A stretch of DNA of 64,000 bases from contig CAVVAE010000004.1 of the NCBI GenBank assembly GCA_963746185.1, positions 1,364,001 through 1,428,000 of the forward strand, given 5' to 3'. Shown here in pieces: positions 35,381 through 43,626 of this stretch (its first letter is position 1; each line of letters opens with the position of its first letter). This DNA is from CAVVAE01 sp963746185 (GTDB lineage Bacteria; Actinomycetota; Actinomycetes; Propionibacteriales; Nocardioidaceae). Position numbers and translations under genes: made by a program. The notes beneath the pieces are model-generated. The model was not told the DNA's origin. It searched no databases and saw nothing but the letters and a program-made list of their open reading frames with translations.

Positions 35381-36195
35381 CGCGGAACCTCGACATGACG
35401 GAGGAGGACCACATCACCACGTCTGATGAACGTTGGCTTGCGGCCACACTGCCGTTTGTCCGCGCGCACCTGCCGGAGCCGCCGGGTCGAGTTCTCGAGA
35501 TCGGATGCGGACCGCTGGGCGGGTTTGTACCAGCCCTTCGTTCCGATGGGTACGACGCTCTGGGCATCGATCCCGAGGCGCCCGACGGCGCGGACTATCG
35601 GCGGCTCGAGTTCGAGCACTTCGGAGCAACCGGGCCGGTCGAGGCTGTCGTCGCTTGCACGTCGCTGCATCACGTCGCGGATCTCGACGACATCGTCAAC
35701 CGGATCGCGTCTGCGCTCGTCCCGGGCGGGGTGTTGGTGGTCGTCGAATGGGCCTGGGAGCGGTTCGACGAGACGACCGCCCGTTGGTGCTTCGCCCGAC
35801 TCGGATCCGACACGGAGGTCGACCCCCTGGATGGAGACGAGCATGGTGACGGACACGTCCATGGTGACGGGCACGTCCATGGTGACGGACACGAGCATGG
35901 TGACGGACACGAGCATCGCGGGTGGCTCGTGGGCCATCGAGACAAGTGGAAGGCGTCTGGGCAGCCGTGGAGCTCCTACTTCCCGGCGTGGGCTGAGGAC
36001 GAGCGCCTCCACGAGGGGCAAGACATCGTTCGAGCGCTTGGAGCCCGGTTCGACACCCAACTCCTGACCGACGGGCCTTACTTCTTCACCGAACTGGACG
36101 GCGTCACGCAGGCGGATGAGCAGGTCGCGATAGACGACGGCCAGATTCAGCCGCCGGGGATCCGTTACGTCGGCCGAGCGACGCCCGTCACGTAG
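35377..36195 (+). CDS. Methyltransferase-domain protein with His-rich tandem repeat insert
   Basis: 272 residues from GTG 35377, which overlaps the preceding stop by 4 nt; ATG 35395 is an alternative start. The N-terminal half is a class I methyltransferase fold: RVLEIGCGPLGGFVPALR, GIDPEAPD, VVACTSLHHVADLDDIV and LVPGGVLVVVEWAW. After residue 150 comes an insert of four HGDGH(V/E) units absent from ordinary methyltransferases, then a C-terminal region (HRDKWKASGQPWSSYF) typical of this methyltransferase group. The insert resembles metal-binding His-rich loops; Zn, Ni or Co binding is an inference. Confidence 0.8.
   Translation: MTRNLDMTEEDHITTSDERWLAATLPFVRAHLPEPPGRVLEIGCGPLGGFVPALRSDGYDALGIDPEAPDGADYRRLEFEHFGATGPVEAVVACTSLHHVADLDDIVNRIASALVPGGVLVVVEWAWERFDETTARWCFARLGSDTEVDPLDGDEHGDGHVHGDGHVHGDGHEHGDGHEHRGWLVGHRDKWKASGQPWSSYFPAWAEDERLHEGQDIVRALGARFDTQLLTDGPYFFTELDGVTQADEQVAIDDGQIQPPGIRYVGRATPVT
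35842..35913 (+). repeat. 18-nt tandem repeat, four copies, encoding a His/Gly/Asp array
   Basis: Units begin CATGGTGACGG and run 35842-35859, 35860-35877, 35878-35895 and 35896-35913, with only four substitutions among them. In frame they read HGDGHV or HGDGHE. The near identity suggests recent slippage expansion and possible length variation among strains. Confidence 0.85.
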
Positions 36196-36373
36196 TCGGT
36201 TCATCGCCGTACGCGCTGGAGGCCTGGACGCAACCGACCTGAATTGGCAGCGTGTGCAGCCGCCAACGCCGAAATCACCTGCACTGGCTGCCAGACCGTC
36301 GATGGACGAGCCGATTCGAGATCCGCAAACCGCGAGCTAGACCTGGCCTGTTCAGCGCGAGCCGGGTGAGCGG

Positions 36374-36379
36374 CATACT
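36374..36379 (+). promoter_or_regulatory. Putative -10 box of the cyclase-domain gene
   Basis: CATACT exactly 6 nt before ATG 36386, no ribosome-binding site; probable leaderless mRNA. The 190-nt interval 36196-36385 shows nothing else recognisable. Confidence 0.4.
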
Positions 36380-36385
36380 GAGCCC

Positions 36386-37159
36386 ATGTCAGCACTGCCC
36401 AGTGGAACTGTCACCTTTGTCTTCAGCGACATCGAAGGCTCGACATCCTTGCTGAAGGCGCTCGGCGATCGTTACGGCGATGTCATCTCCGGGCACCGCG
36501 AATTGATGCGTGAGTCCTTCACCTCACGGGGTGGCGTTGAGATCGACACCCAGGGCGACGCCTTCTTCTTCGCCTTTACGCGGGCCCGAGACGCCGTCAC
36601 CGCGGCCGTCGAGGCGCAGCGACAGCACGCAACATACGAGTGGCCGGACGGCCACACGGTTCGCGTGAGAATGGGTCTGCACACGGGTGAGCCGGCTGTC
36701 GGCAGTGAGGGGTACCTCGGCATCGATGTCGTGAGGGCAGCCCGGCTCTGCACGGTCGGGCGCGGTGGCCAGGTCCTCCTGTCAGAGACCACGCGGGCGC
36801 TGGTCGGGAGCGCGCTTCCTGACGGAGTCGCGGTTCACCCGCTGGGCGAACGACGGCTGAAGGACATCGACGAACCTGAGCGGGTCTTCGAGCTCGACAT
36901 CGAGGGCGCTCCCACCCCCGCTGCCACTCCCGCCCAAGCCCCGCCAGTCGCCCCTGCTGGGCCACCCGAACCCGCATCGACTCCGGCCACGCACCCGATG
37001 GACGACGACTTCGGCGCCAGATTGTCACAGCGCATCCAGGAGCACGTACGCCGCAAGATCGAAGGGTCGCTGGAGAAAGTCTTCTCTGACGTCGACGCGC
37101 TCGCCGACAGGGCCACCGAGCACCCCGAGGCGATCACTAAGAAGCTCGACGCCGAGTAG
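36386..37159 (+). CDS. Adenylate/guanylate cyclase domain protein (diverged class III)
   Basis: 257 residues. The cyclase homology domain spans about 5-170: TFVFSDIEGSTSLL holds the first metal Asp and TQGDAFFFAF the second, and MGLHTGEP is conserved. The canonical Asn-x-x-x-Arg transition-state motif (VNxAAR) reads VVRAAR, so the Asn is lost, and the substrate Lys is not evident. It may bind nucleotide without cyclising it. A Pro/Ala-rich linker leads to a helical C-terminus (RLSQRIQEHVRRKIEGSLEKVF). It converges with a cyclase-STAND gene whose cyclase domain is closely related. Confidence 0.85.
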   Translation: MSALPSGTVTFVFSDIEGSTSLLKALGDRYGDVISGHRELMRESFTSRGGVEIDTQGDAFFFAFTRARDAVTAAVEAQRQHATYEWPDGHTVRVRMGLHTGEPAVGSEGYLGIDVVRAARLCTVGRGGQVLLSETTRALVGSALPDGVAVHPLGERRLKDIDEPERVFELDIEGAPTPAATPAQAPPVAPAGPPEPASTPATHPMDDDFGARLSQRIQEHVRRKIEGSLEKVFSDVDALADRATEHPEAITKKLDAE

Positions 37160-37176
37160 GGCGCGTTCCGCAGGGA

Positions 37177-39798
37177 TCAGGACGTTGCCGCGTGCGCGAG
37201 GAGTGCGAGATCGATCCGCGTACGACGGCCCTCTGCAAATGCGGCTACCCAATCCGCAGCGGCCAGTCCGTCCTCGGCCTGGGCTAGCGGCCGCGCGATG
37301 TCTCGGGCTTGCTGGGAGTCAGCCGGACGATGGAACAACTCACGTGCTGCGGATGCAGCCCCGAACAAGGTCGCAGCCTCGGCGAACCGTGCCTGCCCAG
37401 CGAGCACGCAAGCGTAGTCCTCGGACAAGGTGATCATGCTGTCAGCGTCGCCCGTACTCACGCCTGCACGAATGATCGCGCGGAGTCGTCGGCCAGCCTC
37501 GTCGTAGCGGCCTAGCAGCCTGAGCTGGCATGCGACGTTTTGGCTGAAGCTCTCGATGCCGTAGGCGTAGTCGATCGACGTTGCGGCGTCGAGGGCCTTC
37601 TGGTGGAAGGTCAGCGCCTCGGCAAAGTCTTCCTCCTCCGCCGATGCAAAGCCGAGGACGTCGTAGAGGTGTCCAAGGCGGACGAAATCCCTACGTGTCT
37701 CTGCGATCGCGATCGCCTCGTCGAGGTGCCCGCGGGCCTGGTCTGGTTTGCCCAACGCGATCTCGCTCTGCGCCCAGATCTGCAAGGCTAAACAGAGCGC
37801 ATCGTCTGAGCCAACTTGCCGCGCGATCTCTGCTGCCTCGATGGCCTGGCTTCGAGCCAGCTCGACTTCGTTGGTCCTGAACGTTGTGCCCGCCAGCCCC
37901 GAAACGGCCATCGCGAGCTCGGCGCTCTCTTGCGCAGCCGGATTTCTCACCGCGGCGATCAACCAGGTGTGAGCCTCCTCCGCATCTGTCCAGAAGCGCC
38001 GGGTGGCGTTGGCGATCCTCAGGCCTACAAGTGACAAACCTGCGGTCGCGTGAGCGGGGTCCGTGGCGTATGCCATGGCCTCCCGCAGGTTGTCGATGTC
38101 AAGCTCGAATCCAAGGTGTGCGGCTGCGAAATCCTCTGTGAGCCAAACGCTGGCAATCTGTTCGGCGACACCAGCGAAGTGGGTGGCGTGGGACTGCCGG
38201 ATCTTGTGGATCTCGTCGAGTTCGGCGAGCTTGTCGCGAGCAAAGCTTCTGATGGTCTCTAGCATCCCGACACGCGGCTCGCCGTCGCTGGTGTCGGTGA
38301 TGGTGACGAGGCTGGCATCGACGAGTTCACTGATCAAGTCGAGAGGGTCGACCGCCGTGTCGGTCGTGGTCACGCCCGCGATGGCCTCGAGGTCGGCGCC
38401 ACCAGCGAACACACTCAGCTGACGGAAGAGCCGCTGCTGGTCGGCACTCAAGAGTCGATAGGACCACTCGATGGTCTCGCGCAGTGTGCGCTGCCGGATC
38501 GGCACCCTGCTGCCTGGCAGCGCGATGTCGAGCGCGGTGCCCAGTCTGTCGGCCAGTGCCTTCGGGCTGAGGAGCTTGCAGCGCGCTGCAGCCAACTCCA
38601 AAGCCAATGGCAGACCATCCAGGCGCTGGCAGATCTGCGCGATGTCGCCACCGTTGTCTGGACCCAGCTCCAGGCTCGGCCGCACTCGCCGGGCGTACTC
38701 CACAAACATCTGCACCGCTGCCGAACGAGCGATGGCCTCCGGGCTGATAAAGGTCGGTAGCGCCAGAGGTGGCACCGGATGCTCGTGCTCCCCGCGTACG
38801 TGCAGCGGATGACGTGATGACGCCACGATTGCCATCCTTGGCGCGGCCTTGCTGATGTCGTCGACGAGCGTGTCTATGTCGCTGATCTGCTCCAAGTTGT
38901 CGAGCACCAACAGTGCCTGCTGTCCAGCCAGGTGTTCGAGGAGTTGCGTTCGGGTCCGGGCGGCGGACGGCAGCTCGAGGACATCGCCGATCTTGGCCCA
39001 AGCGTTCTGTGCCGTGGTGACCTCGGCGAGGGGGACGAAGTAGACACCATCGGCAAACCGTGTGGGTGCAGCAGCGAGCCGTCCGGCGAGGCTGATGGAC
39101 AGCCTGGTCTTTCCCGATCCACCAGGTCCGGTCAGTGTCACCATTCGCACATCGGTCGCGCGCATGAGCGCTTCGAGCTCGGCCAGCTCGCCGTCGCGAC
39201 CGATCAGTGTCGACTCTGCTGCAGGCAAGCTGGACGACGCTCCGATGCTGCGCAATGGCGGGAACTCGGATCTGAGATCCTCGGCGGCGATCTGGAACAG
39301 CCGCTCAGGGATGGCGATGTCTTTGAGTTGATGGGCTCCGAGGTCAACGAGCGTTACAGCGGCGGGCATGTCGTGCGCCACGAGTTCCTTGACCGCTGCC
39401 GACAGCACGATCTGCCCCCCATGAGCTGCGCCACTGATCCGGGCCGCCCGGTGAACGTCCATCCCGATATAGCCGCCGCCATGCACGATCGGTGCACCCG
39501 CGTGCAGTCCCATCCGCACGTTGACGCTCTCGCCGTGCGGCCAGCCGACGGCCGCGAGTCCGCGCTGCGCCTGCACGACGGCAGCTAGTGCGGGTGGGGC
39601 CGAACCGAAGACCACGAAGAAGCTGTCGCCTTCCGTACCCATCTCGACCCCGCCGAACTCTTGCCAGGCGGCACGCAACACCGAACGCATCGCGTCGATC
39701 GCATCGGCGTAGGCATCGTCGAGCCGAGACAGCAGTGCAGTTGAGCCTTCGATGTCGGTAAACACCAACGTCACGGTGCCGGTCGGCAGCTCAGTCAT
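37177..39798 (-). CDS. Cyclase-domain / STAND NTPase / TPR signalling protein
   Basis: 873 residues. The N-terminal class III cyclase domain (about 5-175) has FTDIEGSTALLSRL and TEGDSFFVVF metal Asp residues, but DVHRAARI lacks the canonical Asn. The NB-ARC-like NTPase has Walker A GPGGSGKT near residue 225, Walker B ALLVLDNLEQ near 295 and GLPLALELAAARCKLLSP. A long alpha-helical TPR region (380-873) ends it. No DNA-binding HTH is present, unlike the LuxR relatives with the same core. It probably senses a ligand and signals through oligomerisation; partner and output are unknown. Confidence 0.88.
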   Translation of the reverse strand: MTELPTGTVTLVFTDIEGSTALLSRLDDAYADAIDAMRSVLRAAWQEFGGVEMGTEGDSFFVVFGSAPPALAAVVQAQRGLAAVGWPHGESVNVRMGLHAGAPIVHGGGYIGMDVHRAARISGAAHGGQIVLSAAVKELVAHDMPAAVTLVDLGAHQLKDIAIPERLFQIAAEDLRSEFPPLRSIGASSSLPAAESTLIGRDGELAELEALMRATDVRMVTLTGPGGSGKTRLSISLAGRLAAAPTRFADGVYFVPLAEVTTAQNAWAKIGDVLELPSAARTRTQLLEHLAGQQALLVLDNLEQISDIDTLVDDISKAAPRMAIVASSRHPLHVRGEHEHPVPPLALPTFISPEAIARSAAVQMFVEYARRVRPSLELGPDNGGDIAQICQRLDGLPLALELAAARCKLLSPKALADRLGTALDIALPGSRVPIRQRTLRETIEWSYRLLSADQQRLFRQLSVFAGGADLEAIAGVTTTDTAVDPLDLISELVDASLVTITDTSDGEPRVGMLETIRSFARDKLAELDEIHKIRQSHATHFAGVAEQIASVWLTEDFAAAHLGFELDIDNLREAMAYATDPAHATAGLSLVGLRIANATRRFWTDAEEAHTWLIAAVRNPAAQESAELAMAVSGLAGTTFRTNEVELARSQAIEAAEIARQVGSDDALCLALQIWAQSEIALGKPDQARGHLDEAIAIAETRRDFVRLGHLYDVLGFASAEEEDFAEALTFHQKALDAATSIDYAYGIESFSQNVACQLRLLGRYDEAGRRLRAIIRAGVSTGDADSMITLSEDYACVLAGQARFAEAATLFGAASAARELFHRPADSQQARDIARPLAQAEDGLAAADWVAAFAEGRRTRIDLALLAHAATS

Positions 39799-39902
39799 GC
39801 CACCATCATGTCGGCATCGCTGCCGCTACGCGGCGAAGCGGCGCGGATCGTGCTGCTCACTGCCGGCGGTGGTCCACTCTTCTCACCTCGTGGGCGTAAC
39901 GG

Positions 39903-39973
39903 AGCGGGTGACGAGAATCGAACTCGCACTGTCAGCTTGGGAAGCTGATGTTCTACCATTGAACTACACCCGC
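39903..39973 (-). tRNA. tRNA-Gly (anticodon CCC)
   Basis: 71 nt on the minus strand. The acceptor arms GCGGGTG and CACCCGC pair fully. The D-arm is GTTC-AATGGTA-GAAC. The anticodon stem TCAGC/GCTGA encloses the loop TTCCCAA with anticodon CCC, and the T-arm contains TTCGATT. The 3' CCA is not encoded. It reads GGG codons. No integrase or attachment repeat was noticed next to it. Confidence 0.95.
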
Positions 39974-40012
39974 GCACCGTCGCAGCGTGCACTGCGACGA
40001 GCGGACAAAATA

Positions 40013-40801
40013 CTACCTGTGGCCTTCGCCAACTGGCTTGCGCCCTAATGCCCGGCACCAGGTAAAGGCGGCGTACGACGCCGACGACTCGCCCCACGCA
40101 GTCCACGCCTCGGCCATCGACGCCAGGTCGGCTACCGTGGCAAGACCAGCCTCGACGGCCTCGGCAACGTACTCCTCATCGCGACACTCCTCGGCACGAC
40201 CACGAGCAAACTCGCGGACCAGCTCAGACGTTCCGTAGCTGAACGCCTTGCTAGTGGCCTCGACCTCGTCGAACCCGGCCTCGCTGAGGAGACGTCGCAA
40301 CTCCCGCCCCAAGAAGGGGTTGCTCCCCCAGCGCAGCCACAGCGCCTCTCGGATCGAGTTCGACCGACGCAGCAGATCGACTTGCGGACCCGCGAGGATC
40401 AGGCCGTCGTACTCCGTCGATGCGACGCCTAAGACGCCTCCCGGTCTGAGCACCCGCCACAGCTCGCGAAGCACGTCTGCAGGAGCGGGCACCGCCTCCA
40501 ACATCGAGTGGCAGAAGCACGCGTCGAACGCCTCGTCGTTGAAGCCGAGCTGCGTTGCGTCGCCCTCGGCGAAGGTCAGGTTGTCGATACCGACCTCGCC
40601 GGCGTAGACCACGGCGTCGGCGTATTCACCGGGCGATGCGTCGACTGCCGTGACCGTTCCGGCGACGGCCGCCAGTCCGACGGAGATCGCGCCATCGCCA
40701 CAGCCAAGGTCGAGCAGGTGGCTCTCGCCATCGAGATGCGGCAGCAGGAAGTCGGCGTACACCGTCGCGCTGCGGCTGTTCACGAGTGCCTCAAACGCCA
40801 T
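40013..40801 (-). CDS. Class I SAM-dependent methyltransferase
   Basis: 262 residues. HLLDLGCGDGAISVGLA is motif I, VTAVDASPGE the acidic strand, and CHSMLEAVPAPADVLRELWRVLRPGGVLGVASTEYDG covers motifs II and III. The C-terminal part (REFARGRAEECRDEEYVAEAVEAGLATVADLASM) is a helical substrate lid. It resembles the Methyltransf_11/UbiE-like group with small unknown substrates. GGGAGGT lies about 10 nt before the ATG, so this gene has a conventional leader. It is divergent from the EamA transporter gene. Confidence 0.88.
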   Translation of the reverse strand: MAFEALVNSRSATVYADFLLPHLDGESHLLDLGCGDGAISVGLAAVAGTVTAVDASPGEYADAVVYAGEVGIDNLTFAEGDATQLGFNDEAFDACFCHSMLEAVPAPADVLRELWRVLRPGGVLGVASTEYDGLILAGPQVDLLRRSNSIREALWLRWGSNPFLGRELRRLLSEAGFDEVEATSKAFSYGTSELVREFARGRAEECRDEEYVAEAVEAGLATVADLASMAEAWTAWGESSASYAAFTWCRALGRKPVGEGHR

Positions 40802-40892
40802 GGTCGAGATTCACCTCCCAGTCGCAACGATTTTGGCCAAGTGTCCTCGACCCGGCAAGCACCCAGCGACCCAGACCAAACCGGGCTCACGT

Positions 40893-40898
40893 GAGAAT
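40893..40898 (+). promoter_or_regulatory. Putative -10 box of the EamA transporter gene
   Basis: GAGAAT exactly 6 nt before ATG 40905, no ribosome-binding site. Confidence 0.35.
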
Positions 40899-40904
40899 GG
40901 CGGC

Positions 40905-41732
40905 ATGGCTGTCCTGCTCGCGCTCCTGTCGAGCGTGTTGTGGGGCACCGGGGACTTCTTCGGCGGCCTGCGTAGCCGCACACGACCGGCCGTAGCGGTG
41001 GTGGCCGGCTCCATGTTCGCCGGCCTGGTCGTCATCGCCGTCGCAGCGCTGGCGTACGGCGCGTATGACGACCCGACCGGCTGGGTCCCGTGGTCGGTGA
41101 TGTCGGGAGTCGTCGGCGCCGCCGGCCTCGTCTCGTTCTACGCGGCACTCGCAAGCGGCACGATGGGCGTCGTCTCGCCGCTTGCGGCTCTCGGTGTCGC
41201 CGTGCCCGTCATCATCGGCTTCGTCCGCGGGGAGTCACCCTCCTCGCTTCAGACCGTCGGGCTGGTCGTGGCGTTGGTGGGTGCGATCGCGACCAGCGGC
41301 CCCGAGCTGTCTGGTCGGGCGAGTGGTCGCTCAGTGCTGCTGGCCGCGTTTGCCGGCGTCTGCTTCGGGCTCGTCTTCGTCGCCGTCGACAAAGGCGCCG
41401 AATCCTCCCCGATGATGACGCTCGTGGGGATGCGGGTGACCAGCCTCGTCTTCTTCGCCATCGCGGCGATCGTTGTCGGAAGCATCGGCGGGCTTGACCG
41501 GACCGACGTCGTACCACTGTTCGTGATCGGCTCGTTCGACGTCACCGCCAACCTGATGTTCGCGCTCGCCAGCAACCGTGGCTACGTTTCCATCGTCAGC
41601 GTGCTCGGCTCGCTGTACCCCGTGATGACCGTGCTGCTGGCCAACATCGTGCTGCACGAGCGGATGCGGACCATCCAGTCAGTGGGCGTGGGCGTGACGA
41701 TGCTCGGCGTCGTCTGCATCACCGCCGGGTGA
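40905..41732 (+). CDS. EamA/DMT family transporter
   Basis: 275 residues with about ten transmembrane helices in two EamA repeats. The first repeat opens MAVLLALLSSVLWGTGDFFGG; the second opens VLLAAFAGVCFGLVFVAVDKG. Each ends with the P-E/G-rich loop typical of the family (LAALGVAVPVIIGFVRGE and SLYPVMTVLLANIVLHERM). DMT transporters export or import small metabolites and amino acids; the substrate is unknown. The frame is open farther 5', but ATG 40905 begins the first helix and sits behind a -10 box. Confidence 0.88.
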   Translation: MAVLLALLSSVLWGTGDFFGGLRSRTRPAVAVVAGSMFAGLVVIAVAALAYGAYDDPTGWVPWSVMSGVVGAAGLVSFYAALASGTMGVVSPLAALGVAVPVIIGFVRGESPSSLQTVGLVVALVGAIATSGPELSGRASGRSVLLAAFAGVCFGLVFVAVDKGAESSPMMTLVGMRVTSLVFFAIAAIVVGSIGGLDRTDVVPLFVIGSFDVTANLMFALASNRGYVSIVSVLGSLYPVMTVLLANIVLHERMRTIQSVGVGVTMLGVVCITAG

Positions 41733-41805
41733 CCCTTTCCTCGATTCGTCCGGCCGAGTTTCTCGTCGTACCCCGCTCTCAGTCGGACGAACCGGGATGG
41801 GGCGG

Positions 41806-41811
41806 TAGGGT
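41806..41811 (+). promoter_or_regulatory. Putative -10 box of dcd
   Basis: TAGGGT exactly 6 nt before GTG 41818, no ribosome-binding site; probable leaderless mRNA. Confidence 0.4.
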
Positions 41812-41817
41812 CGCTCC

Positions 41818-42393
41818 GTGCTGCTGAGTGACCGCGACATCCGCGCCGAGATCGAGAAGAAGCGGGTCGTCCTCGAGCCGTACGACGACGAGATGATCCA
41901 ACCCTCGAGCGTCGACGTCCGGATGGACCGCTTCTTTCGGGTGTTCGAGAACCACCGCTATCCGCACATCGACCCGGCCGAGGACCAGCCCGAACTGACG
42001 CGTGAGGTTGAGCCGCCCGGCGACGAGCCCTTCATCCTGCACCCGGGTGAGTTCGTGCTCGGGTCGACGTACGAAGTCATCACCCTGCCCGACGACATCG
42101 CGGCTCGGCTCGAAGGCAAGTCGTCCCTGGGCCGCCTCGGTCTGCTCACCCACTCGACCGCTGGCTTCATCGACCCGGGATTCTCGGGCCACGTCACGCT
42201 CGAGCTGTCGAACGTCGCAACGCTGCCGATCAAGCTGTGGCCCGGGATGAAGATCGGCCAGCTGTGCTTCTTCCAGCTCTCCTCCCCCACCGAAAACCCG
42301 TACGGCAGCGCGAAGTACGGCTCGCGCTACCAGGGTCAGCGCGGCCCGACGCAGTCCCGCTCGTTCCAGAACTTCCACCGTACGAAGATCTGA
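41818..42393 (+). CDS. dcd: dCTP deaminase, probably bifunctional (dUMP-forming)
   Basis: 191 residues, full length. MLLSDRDIRAEIEKKRVVLEPYDDEMIQPSSVDVRM is the conserved start, and EGKSSLGRLGLLTHSTAGFIDPGF carries the active-site Arg, Ala and Glu region. The C-terminal GSAKYGSRYQGQRGPTQSR closes over the nucleotide. It deaminates dCTP toward dUMP for dTMP synthesis. Actinobacterial homologues such as the mycobacterial enzyme also hydrolyse dUTP; this is assumed here. GTG 41818 is directly behind a -10 box, and a strong terminator follows 26 nt after the stop. Confidence 0.95.
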   Translation: MLLSDRDIRAEIEKKRVVLEPYDDEMIQPSSVDVRMDRFFRVFENHRYPHIDPAEDQPELTREVEPPGDEPFILHPGEFVLGSTYEVITLPDDIAARLEGKSSLGRLGLLTHSTAGFIDPGFSGHVTLELSNVATLPIKLWPGMKIGQLCFFQLSSPTENPYGSAKYGSRYQGQRGPTQSRSFQNFHRTKI

Positions 42394-42418
42394 CCCTCCA
42401 AGACCCCAGGACGCAAAA

Positions 42419-42456
42419 CAGCGCCGAGTCACTCCTGAGGGAATGACTCGGCGCTG
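42419..42456. terminator. Bidirectional terminator hairpin
   Basis: CAGCGCCGAGTCA (42419-42431) pairs perfectly over 13 bp with TGACTCGGCGCTG (42444-42456) around a 12-nt loop. It lies between dcd (plus) and the 45-residue minus-strand gene that ends at 42482, and is preceded on the plus strand by AAAA. Confidence 0.85.
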
Positions 42457-42481
42457 CTGGGTGGGTCAGAGAGCGAGGACC

Positions 42482-42619
42482 TTAGCGGCCGCCCTCGACT
42501 CGGTCTGCCAGTCGACGGAGCATACGTGCGGCGCGAGGGTGGGCCGGACGCTGCGTGGCGACTCGGCGGGTCGTGCGCTCACGGATGATCTCGCGAGCTA
42601 CCTGGTCGTTGAAGTTCAT
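42482..42619 (-). CDS. Small arginine-rich protein (45 residues)
   Basis: 45 residues beginning MNFNDQVAREIIRERTTRR and ending RLADRVEGGR, with 12 Arg. AGGAG lies 10 nt before the ATG, the stop is 26 nt before a strong terminator, and the codon bias is typical, so it is likely a real gene although short. No family is recognised; the charge suggests nucleic-acid or ribosome contact. It is the last gene of the operon that includes the DUF4097 protein, and its ATG overlaps the stop of the 58-residue gene upstream (ATGA). Confidence 0.6.
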   Translation of the reverse strand: MNFNDQVAREIIRERTTRRVATQRPAHPRAARMLRRLADRVEGGR

Positions 42620-42792
42620 GAGCCTTGCTCCTCTCGGGATCTCGTGGTGGTCTTCTGTGACGAGTCTCTGCCTGGTCGGCGGTAGAACTCTTGACGCTTC
42701 TTGCTGCGTCGTACGACTCGTTCTTCGCCGTCGTACGGTGCTGCCTGTGGCGGCAGTGGCCGCTGCTGTCTAGGCGCGCTGTAGGACCACAT
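42616..42792 (-). CDS. Possible small charged protein (58 residues)
   Basis: 58 residues starting MWSYSAPRQQRPLPPQAAPY, then the highly basic ERVVRRSKKRQEFYRRPG. GGGAG lies 5 nt before the ATG, the start overlaps the 3' end of the DUF4097 gene by 23 nt, and the stop overlaps the next start (ATGA). These coupling signals favour a real gene, but composition and short length leave doubt. No family recognised. Confidence 0.4.
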   Translation of the reverse strand: MWSYSAPRQQRPLPPQAAPYDGEERVVRRSKKRQEFYRRPGRDSSQKTTTRSREEQGS

Positions 42793-43612
42793 CGCCACTC
42801 CCTGTGCGGATGTTGAGCTCCACGGTCTGTTCGCCATCTGTCGGCGCGTCAGTGGCGTCGAGCGACGACGTCGTCTCTCCGGAGCCGGTGATGATGTCGA
42901 GGTAGGCCGCTGTGCCGTTAGCCACACCCACGCTCACATCGCCTGAGCCCGACTTGGCCGCGATCTTGCCCTGCTCGACCCGACCGATCTCGAGGTCACC
43001 CGACCCGATCAGAACGTCGACGGCGTCCTTGGCCCGCCCGAGCTTGACGTCTGCTGAGCCGGCCTTGCCGCGGACCGGCCCTCCCACGGTGTCGACGACG
43101 ACATCGCCGGAACCAGTGAGGAAGTCGAAGCCACCGGCAATCTTGCCGATCTCGGTCTCCGCAGAGCCGCACTTGGTCGAGACCGAGCCGTTGACGGTGC
43201 TGATCCGGAGGTCGCCAGAGCCTGTCTTGACGGCGGTGTCGGCGACCTCGTCCAGGTCGATCTCGCCAGACCCGGTGGCGATCTTGGTGCGACCAAAGGT
43301 TCCGCGGCCGTCGAGATCGGCGGAGCCCAGCTGCAGGTCAAGCGCCGTATCAGTGGGGACCACGATCGTGGCCGTGATTTCGCCCTTGCGGCCGAACAAC
43401 CCGCTCGACTTGGCCTTCGGCACGAGGACGACGACTTGGTCACCGCGCTGTTCGATCGTGGTGCGGTCGATCAGCTCCTGGGCGTGGCTGTCGCCATGCG
43501 TGGGGACGAGCTCGACCGTCGTGGTATCGGTCTGCTCGGCCCGAATGTGGCACTCTCCAGCGCCGAGCTCGACCCGAAGGTTGGTAGGGCCTGGTGTCTC
43601 GAACGTGTGCAT
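42770..43612 (-). CDS. DUF4097 beta-strand repeat protein
   Basis: 280 residues. From residue 95 to the end it is a right-handed beta-helix-like array of about nine short repeats with the core TGSGD or SGSGD (for example TGSGEIDL, TGSGDLRI, GSAETEIG, TGSGDVVVD). This is the DUF4097/adhesin-like pattern. The N-terminal 90 residues form a beta domain with AEQTDTTTVELVP. No signal peptide or membrane segment is seen, so it is probably cytoplasmic. AGGAGG lies about 5 nt before ATG 43612, excluding the in-frame codon at 43639. It directly follows the ribbon-helix-helix gene and is likely under its control. Confidence 0.82.
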   Translation of the reverse strand: MHTFETPGPTNLRVELGAGECHIRAEQTDTTTVELVPTHGDSHAQELIDRTTIEQRGDQVVVLVPKAKSSGLFGRKGEITATIVVPTDTALDLQLGSADLDGRGTFGRTKIATGSGEIDLDEVADTAVKTGSGDLRISTVNGSVSTKCGSAETEIGKIAGGFDFLTGSGDVVVDTVGGPVRGKAGSADVKLGRAKDAVDVLIGSGDLEIGRVEQGKIAAKSGSGDVSVGVANGTAAYLDIITGSGETTSSLDATDAPTDGEQTVELNIRTGSGDVVLQRA

Positions 43613-43626
43613 CGTGGCCTCCTGGT

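Noticed and set aside
35842..35913. 18-nt repeats as a possible CRISPR array
   Set aside because: Units are contiguous without spacers and are in frame within a gene.
39903..39973. tRNA-Gly as an integration site of a mobile element
   Set aside because: No integrase, no duplicated 3' tRNA end and no change in gene type were noticed on either side; no transposase is seen anywhere in the window.
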